A stretch of 64,000 nucleotides of DNA from SHZI01 sp041396045 (GCA_041396045.1 JAWKZI010000003.1:186001-250000); one strand, 5' to 3'. Shown: positions 54,520 to 63,939, counted from the first letter of the stretch. The notes: generated by a model from the letters alone, not told the origin. Numbers and translations: made by a program.

Positions 54520-56658
54520 TCAGGCGGTGCGCTTGCTCACGAAGGAAACCGGTTCGGTGAACCGGGCGGTTTGCGAATGCGGCTGATCGTCACCGTTTCC
54601 CGCTTCATCATCCTCCGGAACGCCCGGATCAAAAGGGTCGTCTGCATCCTTCAATACCCGCGATTCGCCAGTCAGTCCGCTGACCAGGGAGCGAACCGCC
54701 GAGGTGACCGGCGGCAGCCGGAAGCCCGCTACCGAGCGCCGCAACTGGGTCGCCAGTTCAGCCAGTTTGCTGATGGCATTGGTGGTCGCACTGGTGCTTG
54801 CCGCAGTTTCCGAGTTGATCTCCTGCAGTACATCCATGCTACGAGTGACCGCGGAAGCAGCCTTGCCCTGCTCCCGCGCTGAACTGGAAATGTTCTGCAC
54901 CAACGACGCGATCTGGTTGGATACCTGCTCGATCTCCTCAAGGGCTGCGCCGGCATTTTCTGCCAACAATGCGCCGCCAACGACATCGGTTGTGCTGCGC
55001 TCCATCGAGACGATGGCCTCGTTGGTATCGGTCTGAATCGTGCGCACCAGGAATTCGATCTGCCGGGTCGCATTGGCAGAGCGCTCGGCGAGTCGCTGCA
55101 CCTCATCGGCAACAACCGCAAATCCGCGCCCGGCCTCACCGGCCATCGACGCCTGAATGGCAGCATTGAGCGCAAGGATATTGGTCTGGTCAGCAATATC
55201 ATTGATCAGTTCAACGATATTGCCGATTTCCTGCGAACTCTCGCCAAGGCGCTTGATCCGCTTTGAGGTCTCCTGGATGGTCTCGCGGATGGCGTTCATG
55301 CCCTCGATCGTGCGGCGCACGGCATCACCACCCTTGTGGGCCACGTCGACCGAATGTCGGGCAACGTCCGAGGAACGTTCAGCATTGCCTGACACCTCTT
55401 CAATCGACGACGCCATGCGCCCGATGGCCCGCGACGCTGACTCGATCTGTTTGGATTGGGCCTCACGTGCGGCAGCGAGCTGACGCGCAGAGCCTTCGGT
55501 CTGCTTGGCGGCGCCATCAACGAGAATTGCACTCTCATTAATGGTGGTAACCAGCTCCCGCAGTGCCTCGATCGCATAGTTGATGGAGTCGGCGATGGCG
55601 CCAGTGATGTCTTCCGTAACCGTGGCGTGCACCGTGAGATCGCCGTCGGCCAGACTGCTCATTTCATCCAGCAAGGTCATGATGGCCCGCTGATTGCGGT
55701 CGTTCTGTACGGTTTGCTGGGCTGTGGCGCGGCCGGTGTCTGCGACCCGGCGATACACCCAGAGCAAGGCCAACGCGAGAATGATGCCCAGCACCAGTAA
55801 CACCATGCTTGCCAGCTGGTAGATGCTCGACGGTGCACTGGTTGCCAGTGTGTCGATATCGGCTGGCAGTCGACCCACCAGCGTTTCAAGCTGCCCCATG
55901 GCCTGACGGAGTGCACCCAGGCGATCGCTGTTGGCCAGCACGTCCCGAAGCGTCTTGCTGAGATCGGCCGACTGCTGACGCAGCCCGTCGACAGCAGCAA
56001 TGGCATCGGCACCAGCCATGGTCTTCAATCCGAGATCCGGATCACCCTCGGCGAGGCCGCGCACGATCTGGGAGATCGCAAGATCCGCGTCCAGCAAAGC
56101 CGGATTGCGGGCTTCAGCCGACGCCGTACCCTGGGAGAGGGCGCCAACATCGCGCCGTACGCTATCGGCCAGAACCCGCAGACGCTCCAGTTGGGCAATC
56201 GCCGCCGGCTGACCCCGCACGACACCAGTTGCCTCCAGCGCGTCGATCTGGCCAGTAAGCCGGGGCAGCAACTGGTCCAGGCGACCTGCAGCAGAACGCA
56301 GACCCGTCAACTCGGTTTGTCCGGCCTCGATGGTGCCGATATTGGCACGCACCTGCTCAAGGAGCCGCTTGTTGTCATCGCTGACGCCTGAGAGATCTGC
56401 CGCGGCGATACGCCTGTTTGTGGCTGCCAGTGCCTTGAAGCCAGCCGGCTCGCCACGCATCGCGCTGGTCGCGTGCCGGTAGGCGGCCTGCGACTCGATA
56501 TAGGCAGCGGCACCAGGCATGGCAACCCCGCTGCTGACCCCATTGCCCGCCAGTCCGCCTGGCTTCAGGGCCAGGAGCGCAAGCACTCCGACCAGCAACA
56601 GGACCAGGACCACACTCATGGTGGGCAGCAATCGGAATCCGCCGGTTTGTACTGTCAT
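54520..56658 (-). CDS. pilJ: Type IV pilus methyl-accepting chemotaxis protein PilJ
   Basis: 712 residues: membrane helix near the N-terminus (PTMSVVLVLLLVGVLALLAL), a large periplasmic PilJ-type helical domain, second helix at about 285-305 (SMVLLVLGIILALALLWVY), HAMP, and the MA signalling domain with the hairpin tip DQTNILALNAAIQASMAGE and GRGFAVVADEVQRLAERSA. Senses a still unclear surface signal and passes it to ChpA through PilI. Ends two bases before chpA. Confidence 0.92.
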   Translation of the reverse strand: MTVQTGGFRLLPTMSVVLVLLLVGVLALLALKPGGLAGNGVSSGVAMPGAAAYIESQAAYRHATSAMRGEPAGFKALAATNRRIAAADLSGVSDDNKRLLEQVRANIGTIEAGQTELTGLRSAAGRLDQLLPRLTGQIDALEATGVVRGQPAAIAQLERLRVLADSVRRDVGALSQGTASAEARNPALLDADLAISQIVRGLAEGDPDLGLKTMAGADAIAAVDGLRQQSADLSKTLRDVLANSDRLGALRQAMGQLETLVGRLPADIDTLATSAPSSIYQLASMVLLVLGIILALALLWVYRRVADTGRATAQQTVQNDRNQRAIMTLLDEMSSLADGDLTVHATVTEDITGAIADSINYAIEALRELVTTINESAILVDGAAKQTEGSARQLAAAREAQSKQIESASRAIGRMASSIEEVSGNAERSSDVARHSVDVAHKGGDAVRRTIEGMNAIRETIQETSKRIKRLGESSQEIGNIVELINDIADQTNILALNAAIQASMAGEAGRGFAVVADEVQRLAERSANATRQIEFLVRTIQTDTNEAIVSMERSTTDVVGGALLAENAGAALEEIEQVSNQIASLVQNISSSAREQGKAASAVTRSMDVLQEINSETAASTSATTNAISKLAELATQLRRSVAGFRLPPVTSAVRSLVSGLTGESRVLKDADDPFDPGVPEDDEAGNGDDQPHSQTARFTEPVSFVSKRTA

Positions 56659-56688
56659 TCGCTCACTCGCTCAGGTGTACGCGTGGGT

Positions 56689-57261
56689 TCAATTGTCGGC
56701 TGCCCGCTGAAATTCACGGGCCTCCAGCAGACGCGTCAGGCTGAAAACCGGCCACACTTCCCCGCCACGCTGGAAATTGCCGGTCAGAAATCTGTCGGCG
56801 CGAATTGCCGTCGCGGGTGACTCATCGGCCAACTCGCGATCCACAAAGCGCCGGAAACCAAAGACCTCATCGACCACCAGGCCCACTGGAAACTCACTGC
56901 TGTTGGCTACAAGCGCCCGTGCACTGCGACCCGTACCACCGACACCAGAGCCGAGAAATTCCCGCAGATCAACCAGCGGCAACAGATGGCCCCGGACATT
57001 CGCAATGCCCCGTACCCAGGGTTTCGCACCCGGCACGCGGGTGATGGCTGGCGGCACCATCAATACTTCGCGTACTTCATCGCGCGCGACCACAAAGTTT
57101 TCCTGCCCCAGTCGAAAGCCGACGCCAACCCATTCCGCCAGGCCGGTGTCATCACCGTGCGCCCCGGCAGCCGCAGCCCGGCTCCGTCGCTCGATCTCCT
57201 GCAGGAGATCGAAGGGATGCTCCCGAAGCGTCCGCAGGCTGGTTGTCGCCGTCGCCACCAT
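56689..57261 (-). CDS. pilI: CheW-like adaptor PilI
   Basis: 190 residues with one CheW domain: VGVGFRLGQENFVVARDEVREVL, PWVRGIANVRGHLLPLVDLREFL and GLVVDEVFGFRRFV. Couples PilJ to ChpA. Its start is one base from the end of pilH and 31 bases upstream of pilJ. Confidence 0.9.
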   Translation of the reverse strand: MVATATTSLRTLREHPFDLLQEIERRSRAAAAGAHGDDTGLAEWVGVGFRLGQENFVVARDEVREVLMVPPAITRVPGAKPWVRGIANVRGHLLPLVDLREFLGSGVGGTGRSARALVANSSEFPVGLVVDEVFGFRRFVDRELADESPATAIRADRFLTGNFQRGGEVWPVFSLTRLLEAREFQRAADN

Positions 57262-57626
57262 CAGCGCTGCAGTGCTTTCCGCACGGCGGCCACCAGGTCG
57301 TCGTCCGACACGGGCTTGGTCAGATAACTGACTGCACCCTGCCGTAATCCCCAGGCGCGATCAGCATCCTGCGTTTTGGTGGATACGATGACGATTGGAA
57401 TCGACGCAGTCGACGGACTCTGGGCCAGACGCCGGGTTGCCTGATAGCCGTTCATGCCTGGCATCACGATATCCATGAGAATCACATCGGGCGTGCGCTG
57501 TTCGGCAAGCCGAATGGCCTCCTCGCCATCCTGTGCCATGACCGTTTCAAACCCTTCCTTCTGCAGCGCCCGCGACAGGATGTGCTGGTCGGTGGGTGAA
57601 TCATCGGCGATCAGTACCAGTGCCAT
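57261..57626 (-). CDS. pilH: Response regulator PilH
   Basis: 121-residue stand-alone receiver. VLIADDSPTDQHILSRAL holds the acidic pair, VILMDIVMPGMNGYQAT the phospho-Asp, IVIVSTKTQDADR the Thr/Ser switch and SYLTKPV the Lys. In Pseudomonas it opposes or balances PilG. Located 12 bases after pilG. Confidence 0.92.
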   Translation of the reverse strand: MALVLIADDSPTDQHILSRALQKEGFETVMAQDGEEAIRLAEQRTPDVILMDIVMPGMNGYQATRRLAQSPSTASIPIVIVSTKTQDADRAWGLRQGAVSYLTKPVSDDDLVAAVRKALQR

Positions 57627-57638
57627 AGCGGTTTCTGC

Positions 57639-58094
57639 CTACCTCGCAACCTGAGACGTGATCGCACCCAGCAGTTCATCCTTGGTGAACGGCTTGGTGA
57701 GATAGTGTTCCGAGCCGACAATACGGCCCCGTGCCCGGTCAAACAGACCATCCTTGCTGGACAGCATGATCACCGGAGTATCGCGGAAAGTACGGTTGTG
57801 CTTGATCAGCGAGCAGGTCTGATAACCATCCAGCCGGGGCATCATGATGTCGACGAAGATGACGTCAGGCCGATAGTCGGCGATCTTGGCGAGGGCGTCG
57901 AAGCCGTCCACGGCCGTATACACCGTGCAGCCCTCCTTCGACAGCAAAGTCTCGGCAGTGCGCCGGATGGTTTTGCTATCGTCGATAACCAGCACTTTCA
58001 GCCCGTGCATGGACGGCGCGGGACTCTCTGTCACAGGGTTCTCCAGGTCAGGCGCAATACCGCCCGCCGCAGTTTGAACTTTTAACATAACCAT
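57639..58094 (-). CDS. pilG: Response regulator PilG
   Basis: 151 residues as read, the first gene of the operon. The receiver begins at KVLVIDDSKTIRRTAETLL, with the phospho-Asp in VIFVDIMMPRLDGYQT and the Lys in YLTKPFTKDELLG. A start at ATG 58010 would remove a non-conserved 28-residue extension; PilG elsewhere has about 20 residues before the same point, so either is possible. The divergent gene is gshB, 203 bp away. Confidence 0.9.
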   Translation of the reverse strand: MVMLKVQTAAGGIAPDLENPVTESPAPSMHGLKVLVIDDSKTIRRTAETLLSKEGCTVYTAVDGFDALAKIADYRPDVIFVDIMMPRLDGYQTCSLIKHNRTFRDTPVIMLSSKDGLFDRARGRIVGSEHYLTKPFTKDELLGAITSQVAR

Positions 58095-58297
58095 CCCGGC
58101 TCAGCCCATCCCTGCCAAGCGATTTGCCAGCTTTTGACTACCCCGGCCAAATGTCGCCCGGATGCCGGTGCGTGGACTCCGCCCGACCAACACACCCGCC
58201 AGCGGATGATACCCCCGGCTTCCGTGCCATTTCAGCACGAGCGGGCCAGAATAGGCACAGCGTCGCAAAACCGACGAGATAACGGAGTTCTACATCA

Positions 58298-59271
58298 ATG
58301 CGCAAGCCGCTGCTCGGCGTCGTCATGGATCCGATCACATCCATCACCCCGGCCAAAGACACCACCCTGGCCATGTTGCTCGAAGCACAGCGCCGCGGCT
58401 ATGGACTACGGTACTTCGAGCAATCGGACCTCAGACTGCGACGGGGCGTTGCCCAGGGCCGTGCCCGTGCGCTGACGGTGACCGACAGCAACGCTGACTG
58501 GTTTGAACTCGCTGAACCAGCCGACATGCCGCTTGAGGAGCTGGACCTGATTCTGATGCGCAAGGATCCGCCCTTCGACACCGAATACATCTATACCACC
58601 TATCTGCTGGAGCGCGCCGAACAGGCCGGTGTGCTGGTGGTCAATCGTCCCAGGTCGCGGGACATCAACGAAAAGGGTTTACACCGCCTGGTTCCCGGAT
58701 TGTTGCCCGGATACGGTGATCACGCGCTCCATGGCCGATCTGCGGGCCTTTCTGGCCGAACTGGGCCACATTGTGGTCAAACCGCTGGACGGTATGGGCG
58801 GGCGGTCGATTTTCACGCTGAAGAAGGGCGACAACAACGCCAACGTCATCTTTGAGACACTCACCGATTACGGCCAGAGACATGCACCGCACAGCGGTAC
58901 GTGCCTGAAATCGTCAGTGGCGACAAGCGCATCATCCTGGTGGACGGCAACCCGGTGAGCCATGTGCTGGCGCGGATACCCTCTGCGGACGACAACCGCG
59001 GCAACCTGGTTGCCGGCGCCCGCCCGGAAGTACGGCCGCTGACCGAAAGAGACGAGTGGATCTGCGCACAGGTGGGCCCAACCCTGCGGGAGCGAGGCGT
59101 GCTGTTTGCCGGACTGGATGTTATCGGCGACTACCTCACGGAGATCAATGTGACCAGCCCGACCGGTGTCCGGGAGCTCAAGCTGGCCGGGCTGGATGTG
59201 GTCGAAACGCTGTTCGATGCGTTGGAAGTCGGTTGCAGGCGCGCCCTGCGTCCAGCGTTCGCAGCGCCTGA
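58298..59271 (+). CDS. gshB: Glutathione synthetase (three frameshifts)
   Basis: ATP-grasp ligase joining gamma-glutamylcysteine and glycine. Frame one (58298-58680) reads VVMDPITSITPAKDTTLAML and DEYIYTTYLLERAE-like motifs up to RDINEK. An extra G in AAAGGGTTT shifts to VYTAWFPDCCPDTVITRSMADL and VVKPLDGMGGRSIFTLKKGD. A missing T near 58887 then shifts to RYVPEIVSGDKRIILVDG and YLTEINVTSPTGVREL. A missing A near 59228 would give the natural end ESRLQARPASS and a TGA at 59269-59271. Total about 323 residues. All three are one-base homopolymer events. Confidence 0.92.
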
Positions 59272-59298
59272 TCCGGCGGTTTTCGGCGCTTCACGGTC

Positions 59299-60427
59299 AT
59301 GCCCACCGATCGGGCCTCGGCAATCTCCCACTCTTTCCTGGCATTCAGCCTGTGTGTGGCAATCATCCTGGCTGGCTGCGATTCGCCCGCGGTTGCCGAG
59401 CGCCATTTCCAGGCCTTCGGCACCACTGTCCACCTTATCGTGGCGGACGTGGACAACCGGCAGGCACAGGCCACCCTTGATGAGATTGAACGCGACTTCG
59501 CCGGTATCAGTCTCGACTGGTATGCGTTTGGCACTGGAGAACTGGCACGGATCAACGCACGGCTGGCACATGAGCAGCCAGCCGCTGTGAGGTGAAGCGC
59601 TCGCAGCCGTGTTCCGGCGTGCCCAGACGCTTAATCAGGCCAGCAAGGGTCTGTTCGACCCCGGGGTTTGCGCACTGGTAAAGCTCTGGCAATTCGACAC
59701 AGAAGAAGATCTGGCCACGGCAAAGGGTCCGCCGCCAGTCAGCAAACTGGCCCTTCTACGCGCACAGCAGGGTAGCGTCGCGGATCTGCGCATAGAAGGC
59801 GGCACGGTATCTGCGGACAAACCGCTGTGCGTCGATCTTGGTGGAATGGCGAAGGGCAGTGCACTCATGCAGGCCCGCGAGATCCTGCAGCGTCACGGCA
59901 TCAGCAGTGCGTTCATCGACATCGGCGGCAGCAGCCAACTCGCCATCGGCCATCATCTCGCGGACCGCCGCGATCCGGCTTCGCGTTCGTGGCAGATCGG
60001 TCTGCGCGATCCGCGGGCCAACCATTTGCTGGCGCGGTTGCGTCTGGCGTCGGGCGAAGCGGCTTCTACATCGGGGGACTACGAGCGGGCCTACGTGGAG
60101 AACGGTCACCGCTATCACCACATACTCGACCCGCGCAGCGGGAGACCGACCGACGGCGCGGCCAGCGTGACTGTACTGGCAGAGGACGCCGAACTGGCGG
60201 ATGCGGCATCGACGGCCCTGATGGTTGCCGGCCCGGACCGCTTCCGGGAACTGTGTGCGGCACTGTCGATCCGCGACGCCCTGCTCATCACCACCGATGG
60301 CGAATGGCTCGCGACAGCCACGATGGCTGAACGATTGCGCCGCGACAACCCCGGTCGCACGATACCGCTGCCGACAGCCCTCCCGCTGGAAGGTGCTCCC
60401 GCAGCAGCCGGTCCTGCAAAATTGTGA
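59299..60427 (+). CDS. apbE: ApbE-type FAD:protein FMN transferase, lipoprotein (frameshift near 59590)
   Basis: Attaches FMN to Thr/Ser of flavoprotein subunits such as RnfG/NqrC. The start ATG 59299 gives a signal peptide with lipobox LAGC, then RHFQAFGTTVHLIVADV. After a one-base change near 59590 the second frame carries LNQASKGLFDPGVCALVKLW, VDLGGMAKGSAL, FIDIGGSSQLAIG and the metal region YHHILDPRSGRPTDG with ADAASTALMV. Total length about 370 residues. It lies between gshB and tonB, which is not the order in Pseudomonas, so an insertion or local rearrangement is likely. Confidence 0.88.
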
Positions 60428-60506
60428 TGCAACACCGTTGCCTGCGGCAGCGCTGGTTATAATCAGGCGATATCCCGATCGGGCACCGGGAATCGGATTT
60501 CCCTGC

Positions 60507-61424
60507 ATGCAGGCAGTATCGTCCCCGACGGGACCACAGATTACCTGGTCGGCAGAGGCAGCCAGAGACCGTTTGTCGTCTACAACTTTTCTGGCCGCCT
60601 TGTTTCACGGCATTCTGATATTGGGTATCAGCTTCAGCGCGCGGCTGCCTGATCCCGACAAACTCACGAGCTCCATGGAAGTCGTGCTCGTCACTTCGCA
60701 GTATCAGGATCAGCAGGCGTCACCCAATGCCGTGCTGCTTGCCCAGCAGAATCTCGTTGGCACAGGCAACGCAACCGCCGATGCGGCAGTTCGCACAGCG
60801 CCGGGCCTGACGCTGCCAGCCAACCGTACAGGCCCGGTCAGGGAAGGCGGCGAAGCTGCGGTGCGCCCCGGGTTAACCAGTGAAGAAAACACTGCCAGGC
60901 CCGTGGTTCTGACCAGGCAGTCCTCCACCGTGGCGCCGGACGAAGGAGAACGATTCCAGACGCCACAAGATCAGGCCAGCATGCTGCCGTCCAACAGCAA
61001 TGCCATTGAGATCGTCGGCCGCTTCGACGCCGCCACGGTCATTCCCGATGCCGATCCGCGTGAGCGCCTGATTAGTGCCAATACCCGTGAATCCCGTATT
61101 GCGAGCTACCTCAGCGGCTGGAAGAACAAGGTCGAGCAGGTGGGAACACTGAACTTCCCGTTCGCGGCCAGCCACACCAGAAACGCCCGGTTTCCGGTGC
61201 TCGAAGTCGCTATCAGTGCCGATGGACACCTGCGCGACGTGATCGTCCGCCAGTCATCCGGACAACGTGACCTGGATCAGGCTGCCGTCAGGATCCTGCG
61301 GCTTGCCGCGCCGTTCCAGCCCTTCCCTGCCGGCCTGCGCGCCGACTACGACGTGCTGCGCTTCGCCTATGAATGGCGGTTCTCCGAGGGCGCCGGCCCC
61401 ATCCGCGCCCGCATCGCCGGTTAG
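60507..61424 (+). CDS. tonB: TonB-family protein (TonB3-like, pilus-linked position)
   Basis: 305 residues from ATG 60507. One N-terminal membrane helix (FLAALFHGILILGISF), a long Asn/Gln/Thr-rich spacer that is not Pro-rich, and a C-terminal TonB fold with VLEVAISADGHLRDVIV and LDQAAVRILRLAAPFQPFP. Placement gshB-apbE-tonB-yqgE-yqgF matches Pseudomonas tonB3, which is needed for twitching there. The unusual spacer suggests it is not a generic nutrient TonB. Confidence 0.82.
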   Translation: MQAVSSPTGPQITWSAEAARDRLSSTTFLAALFHGILILGISFSARLPDPDKLTSSMEVVLVTSQYQDQQASPNAVLLAQQNLVGTGNATADAAVRTAPGLTLPANRTGPVREGGEAAVRPGLTSEENTARPVVLTRQSSTVAPDEGERFQTPQDQASMLPSNSNAIEIVGRFDAATVIPDADPRERLISANTRESRIASYLSGWKNKVEQVGTLNFPFAASHTRNARFPVLEVAISADGHLRDVIVRQSSGQRDLDQAAVRILRLAAPFQPFPAGLRADYDVLRFAYEWRFSEGAGPIRARIAG

Positions 61425-61505
61425 CCGAACCTTCCTGTAGCTGCTGCGCGGCACAGGGGCGCAGTAATGCTTCCAATGATCCGTATGCCAGCCGATACTG
61501 GCCGC

Positions 61506-62099
61506 ATGCCTGACAAAGCTGACACCCTCGAAACGACCTATCTGGCCGGCCATCTGCTGATTGCCATGCCGGCCATGCAGGATCCGAATTTTGTGCGGAC
61601 AGTGACCTATATCTGCGAACACACTGACCAGGGCGCGCTGGGAATCATCATCAATCGACCGATGGATATGGACCTCGGCACAATATTTGATCAGCTTGCA
61701 CTGGACAGCAGTGATGCAGGACTGGCCCGCCAGCCGGTGCTGCAGGGTGGGCCGGTACACCAGGAGCGAGGCTTTGTACTTCACGAGCCGGAGGCTACCG
61801 AGGAAGACGATTTCGATGCGACCGTCGCCGTCACCGATGCCATCCGCGTAACAACATCCCAGGACATCCTGAGTGCGATGGCCAGCGGCAAGGGGCCAAA
61901 ACGTGCCGTAGTAGCCCTTGGCTACGCCGGCTGGGGCGCCGGGCAGCTGGAAAGTGAACTCGTGCAAAATGCCTGGCTGAGCGTGCCGGCAACGCCGCAG
62001 ATCATTTTCGAAACCCCGTTCGACCAGCGGTGGCGGGAGGCCGCGCGGCTGCTCGGCATCGATCTCAGTACGCTGAGTCATCAAGCGGGTCACGCCTGA
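61506..62099 (+). CDS. yqgE: YqgE/AlgH family protein
   Basis: 197 residues from ATG 61506 (PDKADTLETTYLAGHLLIAMP). The family pattern MPAMQDPNFVRTVTYICEH, GIIINRP, VLQGGPV, and the C-terminal LGYAGWGAGQLESEL is complete. Function unresolved. Precedes yqgF as in most gammaproteobacteria. A start at 61467 is possible. Confidence 0.92.
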   Translation: MPDKADTLETTYLAGHLLIAMPAMQDPNFVRTVTYICEHTDQGALGIIINRPMDMDLGTIFDQLALDSSDAGLARQPVLQGGPVHQERGFVLHEPEATEEDDFDATVAVTDAIRVTTSQDILSAMASGKGPKRAVVALGYAGWGAGQLESELVQNAWLSVPATPQIIFETPFDQRWREAARLLGIDLSTLSHQAGHA

Positions 62100-62156
62100 C
62101 CTGGCCCGACTGAAGCGGTCAAATTTGAACCGGTCTCATCGCTACCGGCCAGCACC

Positions 62157-62606
62157 ATGACGAACTCGGCCATCGTCTTCGATCATGGTGGTCGCCGTAT
62201 CGGTGTCGCGATCGCCAACCGCTCGCCGCACCTGGCTTCACCCTTGCTGACTCTGGCAGCACGCGATGGCGTGCCGGATTGGGCGGTACTGGACAAGCTG
62301 CTGGCCGAGTGGCGGCCCGGTGAACTGGTGGTCGGCGTTCCTTATAATGGTGCGGCAGCGCGACTGGCCGGCAGCGGCAGCACGGTGACTACCGACAGCG
62401 AATCTGCTGCCGAACGCTTCGCCGATACTCTGGCTGCCCGATACGCACTGCCCGTCACGCGCATCGACGAGCGATTGACCTCCGTGGAAGCTGAATCGCG
62501 ACTACGGGAACAACGTCGCAGCGGTAAACGTACAAAGAAAGTTCGCACCGGTGATGTCGACGCACTGGCCGCCTGCGTAATTGCCGAGATGTGGCTGAAC
62601 CAGTGA
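62157..62606 (+). CDS. yqgF: YqgF/RuvX Holliday-junction-resolvase-like protein
   Basis: 149 residues, RNase-H fold: IVFDHGGRRIGVAIANR, ELVVGVPYNG, the ITRIDERLTSVEAE motif (here VTRIDERLTS) and TGDVDALAACVIAEMWL. It matures the 5' end of pre-16S rRNA in E. coli. Overlaps the next gene. Confidence 0.93.
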   Translation: MTNSAIVFDHGGRRIGVAIANRSPHLASPLLTLAARDGVPDWAVLDKLLAEWRPGELVVGVPYNGAAARLAGSGSTVTTDSESAAERFADTLAARYALPVTRIDERLTSVEAESRLREQRRSGKRTKKVRTGDVDALAACVIAEMWLNQ

Positions 62607-63490
62607 CAACAACAGCTAGCGCGAATCAACCGGAAATGAATCAATCCCATCGGGGCACGATCTACGCAACAGATGCGACAGTGCTGGACCAGGTGGAGTA
62701 TCCCGGCGGTCAGTACATCCTGCGCCTCGCGGCCGCCGATTGTGCGCGGACCGCAACCGCTGGCTCCTTCGTACATGTGCAATGCGCCCCGGAAATTCCG
62801 CTACATCGGCCGCTGTCGATCCTGCGGGTCAACGCTGCTGAAGGCTGGATTGAAGTCCTCTATAAAGTGGTGGGTCAGGGACTGCTGGCGCTGACCAGGG
62901 CTACGGCTGGCAGTACCATCAAGCTGCTTGGACCCATTGGCCGGGGCTTCTCCCCGGACCCGGCGCGACCCGCGGCGCTGCTGATCGGTGGCGGTGTCGG
63001 CATTCCACCGCTGATGTACCTCGCCGAAGTACTGGCGCACTCCCCGGGCGTACGTTGGGAGCCGCGGGCATTTTTCGGTTCGGAGTTGCCCTTTCCGTTT
63101 GCCGTGAACACGGTGGACGGCACACTGGAGCAACTTGATGAATGGGGCGTACCCTCACAACTCGCCAGCAACGCCGGCATTCCCGGCAGCCGCCAGGGGC
63201 TCGTGACCGCGCTGGCTCGCGACTGGATCACCGCCCAATCCCCGGCAAACCGGCACCAGATGGCAATTTACGCCTGCGGTCCTACGCCAATGCTCAAAGC
63301 AACGCAGCGACTGGCGGATGAGTTCGCGCTGCCTTCCCAGTTGTGCCTGGAAGAATTCATGGCTTGTGCCGTCGGTGGCTGTGCCGGTTGCGTGGTGCCG
63401 GTTGTGATTGATGGTGAGCACCACATGAAACGTGTTTGCGTCGACGGGCCGGTGTTCAATGGCGCACAGGTCTACGGTTATTCCGTATAG
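62591..63490 (+). CDS. pyrK: PyrK-like flavin/Fe-S electron-transfer protein
   Basis: 299 residues: FAD-binding ferredoxin-reductase module (FVHVQCAPEIPLHRPLSIL), NAD-binding site (LLIGGGVGIPPLMYL and YACGPTPMLKA) and a C-terminal 2Fe-2S site MACAVGGCAGCVVP plus a further Cys in MKRVCVDGP. This is the PyrK fold that serves class 1B dihydroorotate dehydrogenase, but no pyrD lies within the window. The ATG at 62591 overlaps yqgF; ATG 62636 is an alternative. In Pseudomonas pyrR/pyrB occupy this position. Confidence 0.82.
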   Translation: MAEPVTTTASANQPEMNQSHRGTIYATDATVLDQVEYPGGQYILRLAAADCARTATAGSFVHVQCAPEIPLHRPLSILRVNAAEGWIEVLYKVVGQGLLALTRATAGSTIKLLGPIGRGFSPDPARPAALLIGGGVGIPPLMYLAEVLAHSPGVRWEPRAFFGSELPFPFAVNTVDGTLEQLDEWGVPSQLASNAGIPGSRQGLVTALARDWITAQSPANRHQMAIYACGPTPMLKATQRLADEFALPSQLCLEEFMACAVGGCAGCVVPVVIDGEHHMKRVCVDGPVFNGAQVYGYSV

Positions 63491-63537
63491 CCTGGCCTTG
63501 CGGCAAGTACCTATTCGATCAGCGCACGCACACGTGG

Positions 63538-63939
63538 ATGCTGTACTCCGAGTTGATTGAGTTTTATCCAGACATACGGTTGATTCATATCACTGCCGCC
63601 CTGCTCAGCGGCAGCCTGTTCCTGTTGCGTGGCGTGGCGATGTGGTCGGGTTCGCCAGCCGGGATGCGGACGCCGGTGCGCTATCTCAGCTATACCATCG
63701 ACACGATCCTGCTCGCAGCGGCCGTAACGCTGGCCACCATACTGCATCTGGTGCCCTTCGTTGATCCGTGGATCACGACGAAGATTCTCCTCGTTCTCAG
63801 CTATGTCGTGCTGGGGTCACTGGCCCTGCGGCGAAGCCGCTCGGTACGCTGGCGGCGGGCATTCTTCATACTGGCAATGCTGGTGTTTGCCACCATCTTT
63901 ACTGTGGCCCGCTCGCACTATGTGTTGCCGTGGACCTGA
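63538..63939 (+). CDS. SirB family inner-membrane protein
   Basis: 133 residues from ATG 63538 (LYSELIEFYPDIRLIHI). Four hydrophobic helices, with the family's HxxxA-type first segment and a conserved His in ARSHYVLPW. SirB2-like proteins are uncharacterised; the name reflects a genetic link to invasion gene expression in Salmonella. It follows the PyrK-like gene by 47 bases. Confidence 0.85.
   Translation: MLYSELIEFYPDIRLIHITAALLSGSLFLLRGVAMWSGSPAGMRTPVRYLSYTIDTILLAAAVTLATILHLVPFVDPWITTKILLVLSYVVLGSLALRRSRSVRWRRAFFILAMLVFATIFTVARSHYVLPWT

Noticed and set aside
1333..59600. Programmed ribosomal frameshifting as the cause of the broken genes
   Set aside because: The breaks lie in unrelated housekeeping genes, lack slippery heptamers plus downstream structures, and differ in direction.
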